Below, piece by piece: positions 26,667-33,442 of a stretch of DNA of 33,442 nt. The DNA lies in the IMG/VR virus record IMGVR_UViG_3300025120_000262, positions 1 through 33,442 of that record, one strand, 5' to 3'. The notes beneath the pieces were generated by a model. That model worked only from the letters and a program-made list of their open reading frames with translations. It was not told the DNA's origin and did no database searches. Position 1 is the stretch's first letter; every line of letters begins with the position of its first letter. A program made the translations under genes and the position numbers. The DNA comes from a virus.

Positions 26667-27436
26667 CTATAGGTGCTTTACTTTTTGCATTTGATAGTGA
26701 GATTAAGTATACCAAACTTGCTATTGAATGTGCAAAACGCATAAAAAAATATTTAGATATACCAGTGAGTTTAGTAACAGATATTAATATAGAAACTGAT
26801 ATATTTGATCAACAAATTATTGTAGAAAAACCCAGTGATACAAACAAAAAATATCATTTTGATCTAGGAGGATCATCAGCATGGTATAACTTTGGAAGAA
26901 ACAGTGCAATAGATCACACACCATATGATAGAACACTACTAGTTGACACAGACTACATGGTAAACAGTGCAGACTTATCAACTATGCTAGAATGTTCACA
27001 ACCATTTCTTGCTCATAGATCAGTTCAAGAGGTGTTTAAAAATAAAAAACGCATAGATAGATTTGGCACTAAAAATACACAAATGTGGTGGGCAACTGTG
27101 ATTATATTTGATAAAAGCACATTCTCGCAAGATGTATTTGCAGTATGGAAGATGGTGGAACAAAACTATCGTCACTATTCGAATATCTTTGGTTTTGATC
27201 CAAGAAAATTTCGCAATGATTTTGCACTTAGCATTTCATTGTTGCTTTGCAATGGAAATACTATTCCAACACAGTGTGATATTCCATGGCCTTTGTTTAA
27301 TGTAGACCCAGACATCAAAGTAGAACTACTAGATAATAAATGGTGGATAGAACACACAACAAGGCGTATATGTATAGAACATCACGATTTACACGTCATG
27401 GGAAAAACCTATCTGGAGAACTTGTATGCAGTATGA
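26663..27436 (+). CDS. Putative GT-A-type glycosyltransferase (DTD motif)
   Basis: A 257-residue protein. I chose the ATG at 26663 because it overlaps the preceding stop as ATGA; a longer in-frame start at 26606 would overlap that gene by 61 bases and add sequence unlike the family. The N-terminal beta-alpha-beta pattern (IGALLFAFDSEIKYTKLAIE, IPVSLVTD) and the RTLLVDTDYMV segment with D95-T96-D97 fit a nucleotide-diphospho-sugar transferase fold, where a DxD motif binds the metal and sugar nucleotide. A WWATVIIFDKS strand and a Trp-rich C-terminus follow. The substrate is unknown. The next gene has a similar N-terminal layout (LLTD in place of LVTD), so they may be diverged paralogues. It could also be a transferase-fold protein without activity. 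Confidence 0.55.
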   Translation: MTIGALLFAFDSEIKYTKLAIECAKRIKKYLDIPVSLVTDINIETDIFDQQIIVEKPSDTNKKYHFDLGGSSAWYNFGRNSAIDHTPYDRTLLVDTDYMVNSADLSTMLECSQPFLAHRSVQEVFKNKKRIDRFGTKNTQMWWATVIIFDKSTFSQDVFAVWKMVEQNYRHYSNIFGFDPRKFRNDFALSISLLLCNGNTIPTQCDIPWPLFNVDPDIKVELLDNKWWIEHTTRRICIEHHDLHVMGKTYLENLYAV

Positions 27437-28196
27437 AGCAGACAGAGGATACCTCATAGTAGGTAGTGAAGATTATATTGCATGTGCAGAAACGCTTGCA
27501 AAGAGTTTGAGGCACTGGCATCCTGATGTGAACATTTGTTTGCTCACTGATGTTGAATATAGTAATACACTGTTTGATTATGTAAAACAGTTTCCTTATG
27601 GTAATACTGGTGGCTGGACGACTGATTGGCAAGTGTTTGATGCTAGTCCTTTTCATGAAACAGTAAAATTGGAAGCAGACATGGTAGTAAGCGGACCAGT
27701 TGATCATTGGTGGAACCTATATCGCACCAAACCAGTTTGGATATCAACGGGTTGTAGAAACTATCATAACACCACATCGAATAATCGTCGTTATAGAAAA
27801 ATATTTGATAGAAACAATTTACCTGATGTATACAATGCGATAACTTACTGGAGAATGAGTCGTGAAGCTAAGGAATTTTTTACTACTGTAAGACATTTGT
27901 TTGAGTCTTGGAATGAAATTAAAGTAAACATACAAGGTGCTCAAAATGAAAACCCAAACACTGATTTGATCTATGCATTGTGTGCAGATGAATTTGTTAC
28001 TCCAGACGTAGGTCCACAGATTGTACATATGAAACCAGATATATTAGGAACCAGTGCATCTGATTGGAACAAAGAATTAATATGGGAAATAGTTAATGGT
28101 GTAATACGTATCAACGGGCATAACCAACATGGGTTTGTGCATTATCATCAAAAGTATCTAGCCAAGAAACTAGGAGAGTGTTATGATAAATCCTGA
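27426..28196 (+). CDS. Putative GT-A-like glycosyltransferase, related to its neighbour
   Basis: A 256-residue protein overlapping the previous gene by 11 bases, with GGAG 8 bases before the ATG. The N-terminus reads GYLIVGSEDYIACAETLAKS, then WHPDVNICLLTDVE, the Rossmann-like opening of GT8-like or related GT-A proteins. In place of a DxD there is E83-A84-D85 in KLEADMVVSGPVDHWW, a known type of variation at the metal site. The middle is rich in aromatic, Arg and Asn residues (STGCRNYHNTTSNNRRYRKI). The C-terminal part has VHMKPDILG and NGHNQHGFVHYHQKYLAKK, with several His that might be metal or substrate ligands. It overlaps the following small gene by 14 bases, so this run is tightly coupled. 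Glycosyltransferase is an inference from fold pattern; donor and acceptor are unknown. Confidence 0.5.
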   Translation: MQYEADRGYLIVGSEDYIACAETLAKSLRHWHPDVNICLLTDVEYSNTLFDYVKQFPYGNTGGWTTDWQVFDASPFHETVKLEADMVVSGPVDHWWNLYRTKPVWISTGCRNYHNTTSNNRRYRKIFDRNNLPDVYNAITYWRMSREAKEFFTTVRHLFESWNEIKVNIQGAQNENPNTDLIYALCADEFVTPDVGPQIVHMKPDILGTSASDWNKELIWEIVNGVIRINGHNQHGFVHYHQKYLAKKLGECYDKS

Positions 28197-28530
28197 TGAA
28201 TTTAATCAACTGTTTGCAAATATAGTTAAACCAAAAAAACCGGTTGACATCAACTACAGACTATACTATAATAAAGAAACAGGTAAACCTTTACAGTTTA
28301 CAATAGATGAGCAAATTGGTGATTATATTGTAATAACAAAACAACAGTATGCTGAGAGTCGTTATGATAGTGTGGTTATTAATGGAAAATTAACCACAGT
28401 AAATAATGCAGTACGTTGGTCTAAATTAGTTCCAAGCAATGAAGGAGTAGCCTGTGCAGTTAACAATGTAATGATTGTTGATCGTGATAGTTCAACTAAG
28501 TGGAAAATTAAAACCCACGACGCTGAGTAA
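28183..28530 (+). CDS. Small protein of unknown function
   Basis: A 115-residue protein with a strong ribosome-binding site (AGGAGAG) upstream of its ATG, which overlaps the previous gene. The central region (YRLYYNKETGKPLQFTIDEQ, then GDYIVITKQQYAESRYD and VVINGKLTTVNN) is strand-rich, with the look of a small beta-barrel. The C-terminus has KWKIKTHDAE. From memory, similar short proteins occur beside tail genes in T4-like marine phages, but I know no function. There is no signal peptide, membrane segment or catalytic motif. It lies within the cassette, and the next gene starts 23 bases later behind its own ribosome-binding site. Confidence 0.6.
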   Translation: MINPDEFNQLFANIVKPKKPVDINYRLYYNKETGKPLQFTIDEQIGDYIVITKQQYAESRYDSVVINGKLTTVNNAVRWSKLVPSNEGVACAVNNVMIVDRDSSTKWKIKTHDAE

Positions 28531-28533
28531 ATA
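28527..28533 (+). promoter_or_regulatory. GTAAATA, weak late-promoter-like element
   Basis: Matches the last part of the late octamer and overlaps the TAA of the previous gene. It is followed by AGAGGA at 28541-28546, 7 bases before the next ATG. It could drive the secreted-protein gene, but the match is poor. Confidence 0.3.
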
Positions 28534-28553
28534 TAGTTTTAGAGGAAACTATT

Positions 28554-28931
28554 ATGATAAAATTTCTTATACCTATATTTGTAATTCTTTTTGCATACAA
28601 CGCACAAGCACAAACACCGCCACCTAAAGATGGTTCTAAAACACAACTATTGTTAAACATGCAGGTACCATGCAGTGAACAAGGCATTGATTATCTTTCA
28701 GATATAGTAAACAAGCATGGCGAACAAGAGTTCGCAAGTGGAGTAGTAAAAATCAAGCCATTGATGCAACCTGATATGGTTACTGTTGATTTGCTTATGT
28801 ATGTAAATCCTAAAACCAGTACATTTACAATTTTCAGTTATCAAAAAGTTGGTGACTATAACGTTGCCTGCGTAATTGCTGGTGGTAATAAGTTTACACC
28901 ATTCTCAGGAGAATATAGAAAGAATGATTGA
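28554..28931 (+). CDS. Small exported protein with signal peptide, function unknown
   Basis: A 125-residue protein. The N-terminus is a clear Sec signal peptide: a Lys at position 3, a hydrophobic core (FLIPIFVILFAY) and an A-x-A site (A17-Q18-A19) before QTPPP, so the mature part is about 106 residues. It has an exact AGAGGA ribosome-binding site 7 bases upstream. The mature part is soluble-looking with two Cys (C39 in MQVPCSEQG and C106 in NVACVIAGG) that could form a disulphide in the periplasm. The FTIFSYQKVGDYNVACVIAG segment is strand-rich and might be a lipocalin- or beta-domain-like fold. It overlaps the next gene by 8 bases. A role in the host periplasm, such as superinfection control or envelope modification, is a guess. 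Confidence 0.65.
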   Translation: MIKFLIPIFVILFAYNAQAQTPPPKDGSKTQLLLNMQVPCSEQGIDYLSDIVNKHGEQEFASGVVKIKPLMQPDMVTVDLLMYVNPKTSTFTIFSYQKVGDYNVACVIAGGNKFTPFSGEYRKND

Positions 28932-29844
28932 CGTTGCTGATTTAGATTGCATATACTTGAGCTACGACGAACCTCAAAAAGAAGAGTTCTGGATTAAGAT
29001 ACGCAACATGGTGCCATGGGCTAAACGTGTAGACGGTGTACATGGATCAGATGCGGCTCACAAAGCGGCTGCTGATGCCAGCGATACTGAACGTTTTATC
29101 TTGATCGATGGTGATAATTTGCCACAAGAAAGTTTTTTTAACGAAACAATTGAATACAAAGATGAACACTATGAACAAGCAGTGTATCGTTGGAGAGCAA
29201 GGAACAACGTCAATGGACTGATGTATGGCAATGGCGGAATCAGTAGTTGGACTAAAACATTTGTACAGAATATGCGTACACACGAAGCAAGTGCGGGTGC
29301 TGATGACACTGATATAGAATTTTGCTTTGATGATCTGTACTGGCCAATGTACAACTGCTATTCAACAACATACCCAGATGGCAGTGAAAAGCATGCGTTC
29401 CGTGCTGGTTTTAGAGAAGGCGTAAAAATGTGCCTCAATAGAGGAACTAAACCTAGTGCAAGTGACTTTAGAGAAAGTGTACACAATAGAAACTTGGATC
29501 ATTTGACCATATGGCACAATGTAGGTAGTGATACAGAACATGGCTTGTGGGCAATAGCAGGTGCAAGGCTTGGTACATGGAAAACAATGATGAGTAGTTG
29601 GGATTATAAAGAAGTACAGGATTTTGCAAAGTTGGATGCTATCTGGGAAGATGTAAAACATTTACCACCCGGTGAGCTAACAAATTTAAAAGCAAATGAC
29701 CTCAGTCGATCATTAGCACTGCCAATGAATATCTACACACCTGTACAAAGTAAGTTTTTTAAACATCATTACCGTAGTAATTGGCATAATAAAAATATTA
29801 TGACAAAGGAAATTGACATAATTAAGATGCAAGAGGGATGGTAA
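28924..29844 (+). CDS. Putative glycosyltransferase-like protein (DGD motif)
   Basis: A 306-residue protein, started at ATG 28924 rather than 28876: the family-like sequence begins with MIDVADLDCIYLSYDEPQK, AGGAG lies 12 bases upstream, and the longer start would run 56 bases into the signal-peptide gene. The opening CIYLSYDEPQ, then WAKRVDGVHGSDAAHKAA and FILIDGDNLP (D62-G63-D64) resemble glycosyltransferase-like proteins in marine phages, where DxD lies on a GT-A-like fold. The rest is rich in Asn, Trp and His (YGNGGISSWTK, LDHLTIWHNVGSDTEHG). I could not find a clear catalytic base, so activity is not certain. Its stop is one base from the oxygenase-like start, suggesting coupled expression. 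Substrates are unknown. Confidence 0.5.
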   Translation: MIDVADLDCIYLSYDEPQKEEFWIKIRNMVPWAKRVDGVHGSDAAHKAAADASDTERFILIDGDNLPQESFFNETIEYKDEHYEQAVYRWRARNNVNGLMYGNGGISSWTKTFVQNMRTHEASAGADDTDIEFCFDDLYWPMYNCYSTTYPDGSEKHAFRAGFREGVKMCLNRGTKPSASDFRESVHNRNLDHLTIWHNVGSDTEHGLWAIAGARLGTWKTMMSSWDYKEVQDFAKLDAIWEDVKHLPPGELTNLKANDLSRSLALPMNIYTPVQSKFFKHHYRSNWHNKNIMTKEIDIIKMQEGW

Positions 29845-29845
29845 A

Positions 29846-30382
29846 ATGATTGAAGCAGTTAAACTAGATTACGATTATGATATATTTACAAGTGCAGATT
29901 ATAGTGTGCATAGTGGAAGTTGTATTAGTCACCAAGTACATGAACTAACAGATATACATGAACGTTTTGGCGGGTTTCCTGACAGTTACGACTTAGGTAA
30001 CACACTTATTAGACAACTATGGTGGACCAGAGAGCAAGTTGACTTTGAGAAACTAGGCAAGCAATTTGGCATTGAAGTTATAACTGTAAGCAGCATACTT
30101 CAACCTCCAGGCAATATGATTCCAGTACATAGAGATACTTTCTTTCAGATTAAGAAAGCACATCCTAATGATACTAGATTAAAAGTAAGAGCAAATATTT
30201 ACTTGCAAGACTGGGCTATTGGTGAGTTTCTGCAATATGAAAAAGAGGAGGAATGGCATAATTCAACACACTGGAAAGCTGGTGAAGGTTGGATATGGGA
30301 TAGCAAGCACTTACACTTGAGTGCCAATGCAGGCATGAGAGACAAGTACACATTACAAGTAAGCGGTTTTTATAACAGATAA
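29846..30382 (+). CDS. 2-oxoglutarate/Fe(II) oxygenase-like protein
   Basis: A 178-residue protein with a GAGGG ribosome-binding site upstream. It shows the pattern of the double-stranded beta-helix hydroxylases: VHRDTFFQIK gives an H-x-D (H95-x-D97), and HLHLSANAGMRDKYTLQVSG near the C-terminus offers a distal His (H155 or H157) followed by Arg/Lys that could hold 2-oxoglutarate. The strand RANIYLQDWAIGEFLQYEKE between them fits the aspartyl/asparaginyl hydroxylase type. Such enzymes are common in T4-like cyanophages. It shares one base with the next start and follows the DGD protein after one base. Hydroxylation of a peptide or sugar-linked substrate is likely, but the substrate is unknown. 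The distal motif assignment is not certain. Confidence 0.6.
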   Translation: MIEAVKLDYDYDIFTSADYSVHSGSCISHQVHELTDIHERFGGFPDSYDLGNTLIRQLWWTREQVDFEKLGKQFGIEVITVSSILQPPGNMIPVHRDTFFQIKKAHPNDTRLKVRANIYLQDWAIGEFLQYEKEEEWHNSTHWKAGEGWIWDSKHLHLSANAGMRDKYTLQVSGFYNR

Positions 30383-31023
30383 TGCAGGTAAGTTTAATAT
30401 TATTTCCTGTGGGTGCAGGTGGAAATTTTATGTCAAGGGTGTTTAGTTTAGATGAAACTACTGTACCAATTGGCGGGTACCAAGAAGGTACAAACTTTCT
30501 TAACGTACAAGATCGTTACAACAGATATCATTATGATCAGGTTTTAGAAAATACAGGCCAAGACTACAATAAGTTACTAAAAAGCGGACTCACAAAATGG
30601 GTTGACTATGAACTAAACCACATGTATTTTCCGCTAACGTTTGGTATGGAAAAACTTGCTAAACTTAATCAACACATTGTCGAACCATTGCACTTGTGGC
30701 ATCTTGAAGACAAGATGCAATTATTTGGCAAAGACGATCTTATTAAAATATACTATGTAGATTGTACAGATGTTGAAGAATGGGTGTATCGGCAGGCAAT
30801 TACAAAAGGCGGAATGGCAGGCAGTACCATTGCAGATATATCTATTGGATGTAACGCACTACACCAATATGCAAATGAAAAAAAGTTGCAGAGTATTCAA
30901 TTAAAAAGCATCTTATACGACTTTGAAACAGAATACCCTCGTGTGTGCAAAATCATTGGTATTCAGGCACACAAGCAGTATGCGAAACAAATTTTTGACT
31001 CCTGGAAACAAACATGGCAGTAA
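30382..31023 (+). CDS. Small protein with P-loop-like start, possibly sulfotransferase-like
   Basis: A 213-residue protein whose ATG overlaps the preceding TAA by one base. It opens with a strand and then FPVGAGGNFMSRVFSLDE, where P9 to F16 looks like a nucleotide- or PAPS-binding loop of sulfotransferase-type proteins (GAGG-x-F at the end of beta-1). The C-terminus ILYDFETEYPRVCKIIGIQA, followed by a Trp/Gln-rich end, has the helix-strand pattern that closes sulfotransferase-like or kinase-like small domains. The middle (LTKWVDYELNHMYFPLTFGM, EDKMQLFGKDDLIKIYYVDC) is helical. I could not see a second diagnostic motif, so function is a guess, and a kinase-like or purely structural role remains possible. 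Its position between the oxygenase and the GT10-like gene favours a modifying enzyme. Confidence 0.45.
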   Translation: MQVSLILFPVGAGGNFMSRVFSLDETTVPIGGYQEGTNFLNVQDRYNRYHYDQVLENTGQDYNKLLKSGLTKWVDYELNHMYFPLTFGMEKLAKLNQHIVEPLHLWHLEDKMQLFGKDDLIKIYYVDCTDVEEWVYRQAITKGGMAGSTIADISIGCNALHQYANEKKLQSIQLKSILYDFETEYPRVCKIIGIQAHKQYAKQIFDSWKQTWQ

Positions 31024-31031
31024 ATTAGGAA

Positions 31032-32027
31032 ATGATTGAGGTAGTTACAAGCAATACTCAAATCTGGAATATCAACGACGTATGTTCTAAAATTACTGAA
31101 GCAATGGTTACGGACCAAGACATATTAATTGATCTATTCCCTGAAGGACCGGACATCAGCGAAACAGTGCTCGACACACTTATACCTGAATTAGCAAACA
31201 AATATCATTATGATACAAAACGTATAACGGTTGTTACTGCAAACCAAGTGCAAACACACAATGTATTTCAAATTGAATACGGTTCACTAATGCACTTACA
31301 AAAAAATTCACTTGAGTACGAATATAACTATACTAAAAATATTTGTAAACATTTTGGTATCTTTATTGGTCGTAGCAATGGTCCAAGACTAGACTTAGCA
31401 AGTCATCTATACTACGAATTTCAAGATAAAAGTTGTATTTCATATCACTATAGTTTATCAAGTGAGTATCATAGAAGTAATATAGGACTTGAGGAGCTGA
31501 TTACTGATTTTAATCAGTTAGACGTAAGTGTACCAGCACGTTTTTTGAAACACTGTCCTATTGTTGAATCAACAATAGAACCAGTAGTAAATATAGATCT
31601 AAATCCGGCACAGCAATTATTAGAAAATGATAATGAAAAATTTTTAGCAAACTATTGTAACTTTTTGGTTGAAATTGTGTGTGAAACATGTTATAATGGT
31701 AACACATTTTTTCCAACAGAGAAGACCTGGAGGCCAATGCTATTAGAAACACCATTTATTGTACAAGGACCGCAGTGGTATCTACAAAGACTACGAGACC
31801 TGGGTTTTCAAACATTTGATCGTTGGTGGGACGAAGGATATAGTGAAGACCCTGCTAACTGGCAAAATACTGAAATAAAAAAAGTGATTAACTCAGTAAG
31901 TGAATTATCTCTAGAAAAATTACAAGAAATGTATACTGAAATGAAACCAGTGTTAGCACACAACAAGAAACGTTTTTTAGAGCTAACAAGCAAAGATTTT
32001 GATATTTTTAAAAATGACAAACACTAA
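31032..32027 (+). CDS. GT10-like glycosyltransferase family protein
   Basis: A 331-residue protein. The C-terminal half contains FFPTEKTWRPMLLETPFIVQ and a following LQRLRDLGFQTFDRWWDEGY; the T-E-K (229-231) and the PFIV-x-G element are the pattern of the C-terminal donor-binding region in GT10-like and related GT-B phage proteins. The N-terminal half (ILIDLFPEGPDISETVLDTL, HFGIFIGRSNGPRLDLASHL) could hold the acceptor side. No signal peptide or membrane segment is visible. AGGA ends one base before the ATG, too close to be a good ribosome-binding site, so coupling to the preceding gene (8 bases away) may help. It overlaps the radical SAM gene by 14 bases. A sugar transferase role is reasonable; fucosyl specificity is not supported. 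Confidence 0.6.
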   Translation: MIEVVTSNTQIWNINDVCSKITEAMVTDQDILIDLFPEGPDISETVLDTLIPELANKYHYDTKRITVVTANQVQTHNVFQIEYGSLMHLQKNSLEYEYNYTKNICKHFGIFIGRSNGPRLDLASHLYYEFQDKSCISYHYSLSSEYHRSNIGLEELITDFNQLDVSVPARFLKHCPIVESTIEPVVNIDLNPAQQLLENDNEKFLANYCNFLVEIVCETCYNGNTFFPTEKTWRPMLLETPFIVQGPQWYLQRLRDLGFQTFDRWWDEGYSEDPANWQNTEIKKVINSVSELSLEKLQEMYTEMKPVLAHNKKRFLELTSKDFDIFKNDKH

Positions 32028-33442
32028 ACAAAATAAAGGCGATGGCGTTGATGAGAATTTTAAAAGTGATTTTCTTACTGATGCTGAGCAAGCACAACTG
32101 AAATTAGACACAGTGTCTCCTAGCATGTGCTTGGCTAAATGGAAGCAACTGAGTTTGCATTTAACAACAGGTATGAACAACAGTTGTTATCATCCACCTT
32201 TGCATAGAGCAGATGCTGAAGCAATTAAATCTAATCCTGGTGCATTGCACAACACAGAACACAAAAAGCAACAACGTAAAATGATGCTAGAAGGAACACG
32301 CCCGCCAGAGTGTAGTTATTGTTGGGCTATGGAAGACAACGACAAACTCAGTGACAGACACTATCGTTCAGGCGAGCCCTGGGCAATGAAGGACTTCGAA
32401 ACTATAAAAAATGCACAGTGGGACCAAGATATAACTCCAAGTTATGTCGAAGTAGACTTTAACAGTGCTTGTAATCTTAGTTGTAGTTATTGTTCGCCAC
32501 AGTATAGCAGTAGTTGGATGAAAGAAACTACACGCGAAGGTGCATGGCCGACATCAACACCGCACAACGACCCAAGTCATTTTGTAGGCGAAAGACGCCC
32601 TATACCTGCAAGAGAACACAATCCTTATGTTGAAGCATTTTGGAAATGGTGGCCTACACTTTATCCAGAACTTGAACATTTTAGAATGACTGGCGGCGAA
32701 CCAATGATGGATAAGAATACGTACCGTGTATTTGATTATGTGTTAATGAATCCAAGTCCAAAACTACACCTAAGCACAACTTCAAACTTCAGCGTTGAAG
32801 AAAAACTTTGGCAACGCTACAAAGGCTATGTTACTATGCTATGTGAAGTCCCTGATCGTGTTGAACACTTTATGCAGTATGTAAGCCTGGACGGTATGTT
32901 TGAACCAGCAGAATACATGCGACACGGTTTAGACTTTAATCTGCTTTGGGATAGAGTAAACCAGTTTCTAAACGATATACCAGAACGCAATAGTATAACA
33001 TTTATTATTACAATGAACAACCTCAGTCTTACTTCATTACAAAAACTTTTTACAGGCATACTTGGATTGCGACAAATTTATAGTAATACGTATCAACGTG
33101 TTTGGTTTGATACCCCCGTGTTACGTACACCTACTTGGCAGAGTATGCAAATACTTCCAGAGAGTTATGTCCATGAACTTGAAGTAATTAAAACTTGGAT
33201 GAATGCGAATTTAGAAACAGAAGCTACACGTTTTAAAGGTTTCAAGGATTATGAAGTAGCACGGTTAGACAGAGACATTGCTTGGATGCGTGATGGACAA
33301 AAACTAGATCCTGCATACATTAACAAAAACAAAGCAGACTTTTATCGTTTTTTCAATGAACACGATAGACGTAGGGATACGGACTTTTTAAAAACTTTTC
33401 CTGAAATGTCCACCTGGTGGGCCGAGTGTAAATATCTAGCCG
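32014..33442 (+). CDS. Radical SAM protein with SPASM/twitch-like cysteines, 3' truncated by window
   Basis: The frame is open from ATG 32014 to the window end (476 full codons); an in-frame TAA at 31984 and only a TTG between support this start. SACNLSCSYC gives the radical SAM CxxxCxxC at C153, C157 and C160, which bind the 4Fe-4S cluster, and MTGGEPMM (G227-G228-E229) is the SAM-contacting GGE. Before the core lies a set of Cys usually found after it: MCLAKWKQLSLHLTTG (C39), SCYHPP (C58), ALHNTEHKKQQRKMMLEG and PPECSYCW (C100, C103). This resembles a SPASM/twitch auxiliary cluster domain in N-terminal position. The family occurs in marine phages and pelagic bacteria, from memory. It probably modifies a peptide or sugar; the substrate is unknown. 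Confidence 0.75.
   Translation, partial: MTNTKQNKGDGVDENFKSDFLTDAEQAQLKLDTVSPSMCLAKWKQLSLHLTTGMNNSCYHPPLHRADAEAIKSNPGALHNTEHKKQQRKMMLEGTRPPECSYCWAMEDNDKLSDRHYRSGEPWAMKDFETIKNAQWDQDITPSYVEVDFNSACNLSCSYCSPQYSSSWMKETTREGAWPTSTPHNDPSHFVGERRPIPAREHNPYVEAFWKWWPTLYPELEHFRMTGGEPMMDKNTYRVFDYVLMNPSPKLHLSTTSNFSVEEKLWQRYKGYVTMLCEVPDRVEHFMQYVSLDGMFEPAEYMRHGLDFNLLWDRVNQFLNDIPERNSITFIITMNNLSLTSLQKLFTGILGLRQIYSNTYQRVWFDTPVLRTPTWQSMQILPESYVHELEVIKTWMNANLETEATRFKGFKDYEVARLDRDIAWMRDGQKLDPAYINKNKADFYRFFNEHDRRRDTDFLKTFPEMSTWWAECKYLA

Noticed and set aside
28876-28923. Longer start for the DGD protein
   Set aside because: It would overlap the signal-peptide gene by 56 bases, and the family-like sequence begins at 28924, which has AGGAG upstream.
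1-33442. Prophage, CRISPR array or insertion sequence
   Set aside because: No integrase, transposase, attachment-site duplication, regular short repeats or host genes were seen on either strand.

Overview
The window reads as part of the late (virion) region of a T4-like myovirus, most like the marine T4-like phages of cyanobacteria and pelagic alphaproteobacteria. The reasons are the gene order (gp53-like, hub-like, gp5, gp25, gp6, a giant structural protein, tail proteins), the AT-rich sequence, the dense packing with every credible gene on the + strand, and T4-type late promoter octamers (TATAAATA and variants) near several starts. There is no integrase, tRNA, rRNA, IS element or CRISPR array. 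All assignments come from reading motifs by eye; no database search was run.

Layout. Positions 1-9505 hold the baseplate module: the 3' end of a gp53/LysM-type wedge protein, a 1080-aa hub-like protein, a gp5-like spike (OB fold plus beta-helix, no lysozyme domain visible), gp25 and gp6. Positions 9509-23083 are one uninterrupted 4524-codon gene for a mosaic tail/baseplate protein with integrin-like FG-GAP repeats, two chitin-binding-like modules, a cupredoxin-like segment and many small beta-sandwich modules. Positions 23115-26294 encode three more tail or fibre proteins. A late promoter and a foldable 5' leader lie ahead of the third, and a strong intrinsic terminator (26316-26347) closes the block.

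Positions 26364-33442 hold a compact cassette of ten genes, most of them overlapping or nearly abutting. It encodes two related GT-A-like proteins, a third protein with a DGD motif, a 2-oxoglutarate/Fe(II) oxygenase-like protein, a small protein with a P-loop-like start, a GT10-like glycosyltransferase and a radical SAM enzyme (cut by the window end). It also includes a secreted small protein and two conserved-looking unknowns. The enzyme mix next to tail-fibre genes suggests a phage-encoded pathway that decorates a glycan or protein, perhaps the fibre itself or the host surface. That is inference.

How the genes work together. The first block builds the baseplate hub, spike and wedges, and the giant and fibre-like proteins form the outer baseplate or adsorption apparatus. 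The terminator-separated cassette probably supplies modification functions. The candidates most worth a second look are this cassette, the radical SAM protein with an SPASM-like cysteine set placed before its catalytic core, the folded leader at 25227-25300, and the FG-GAP region of the giant protein.
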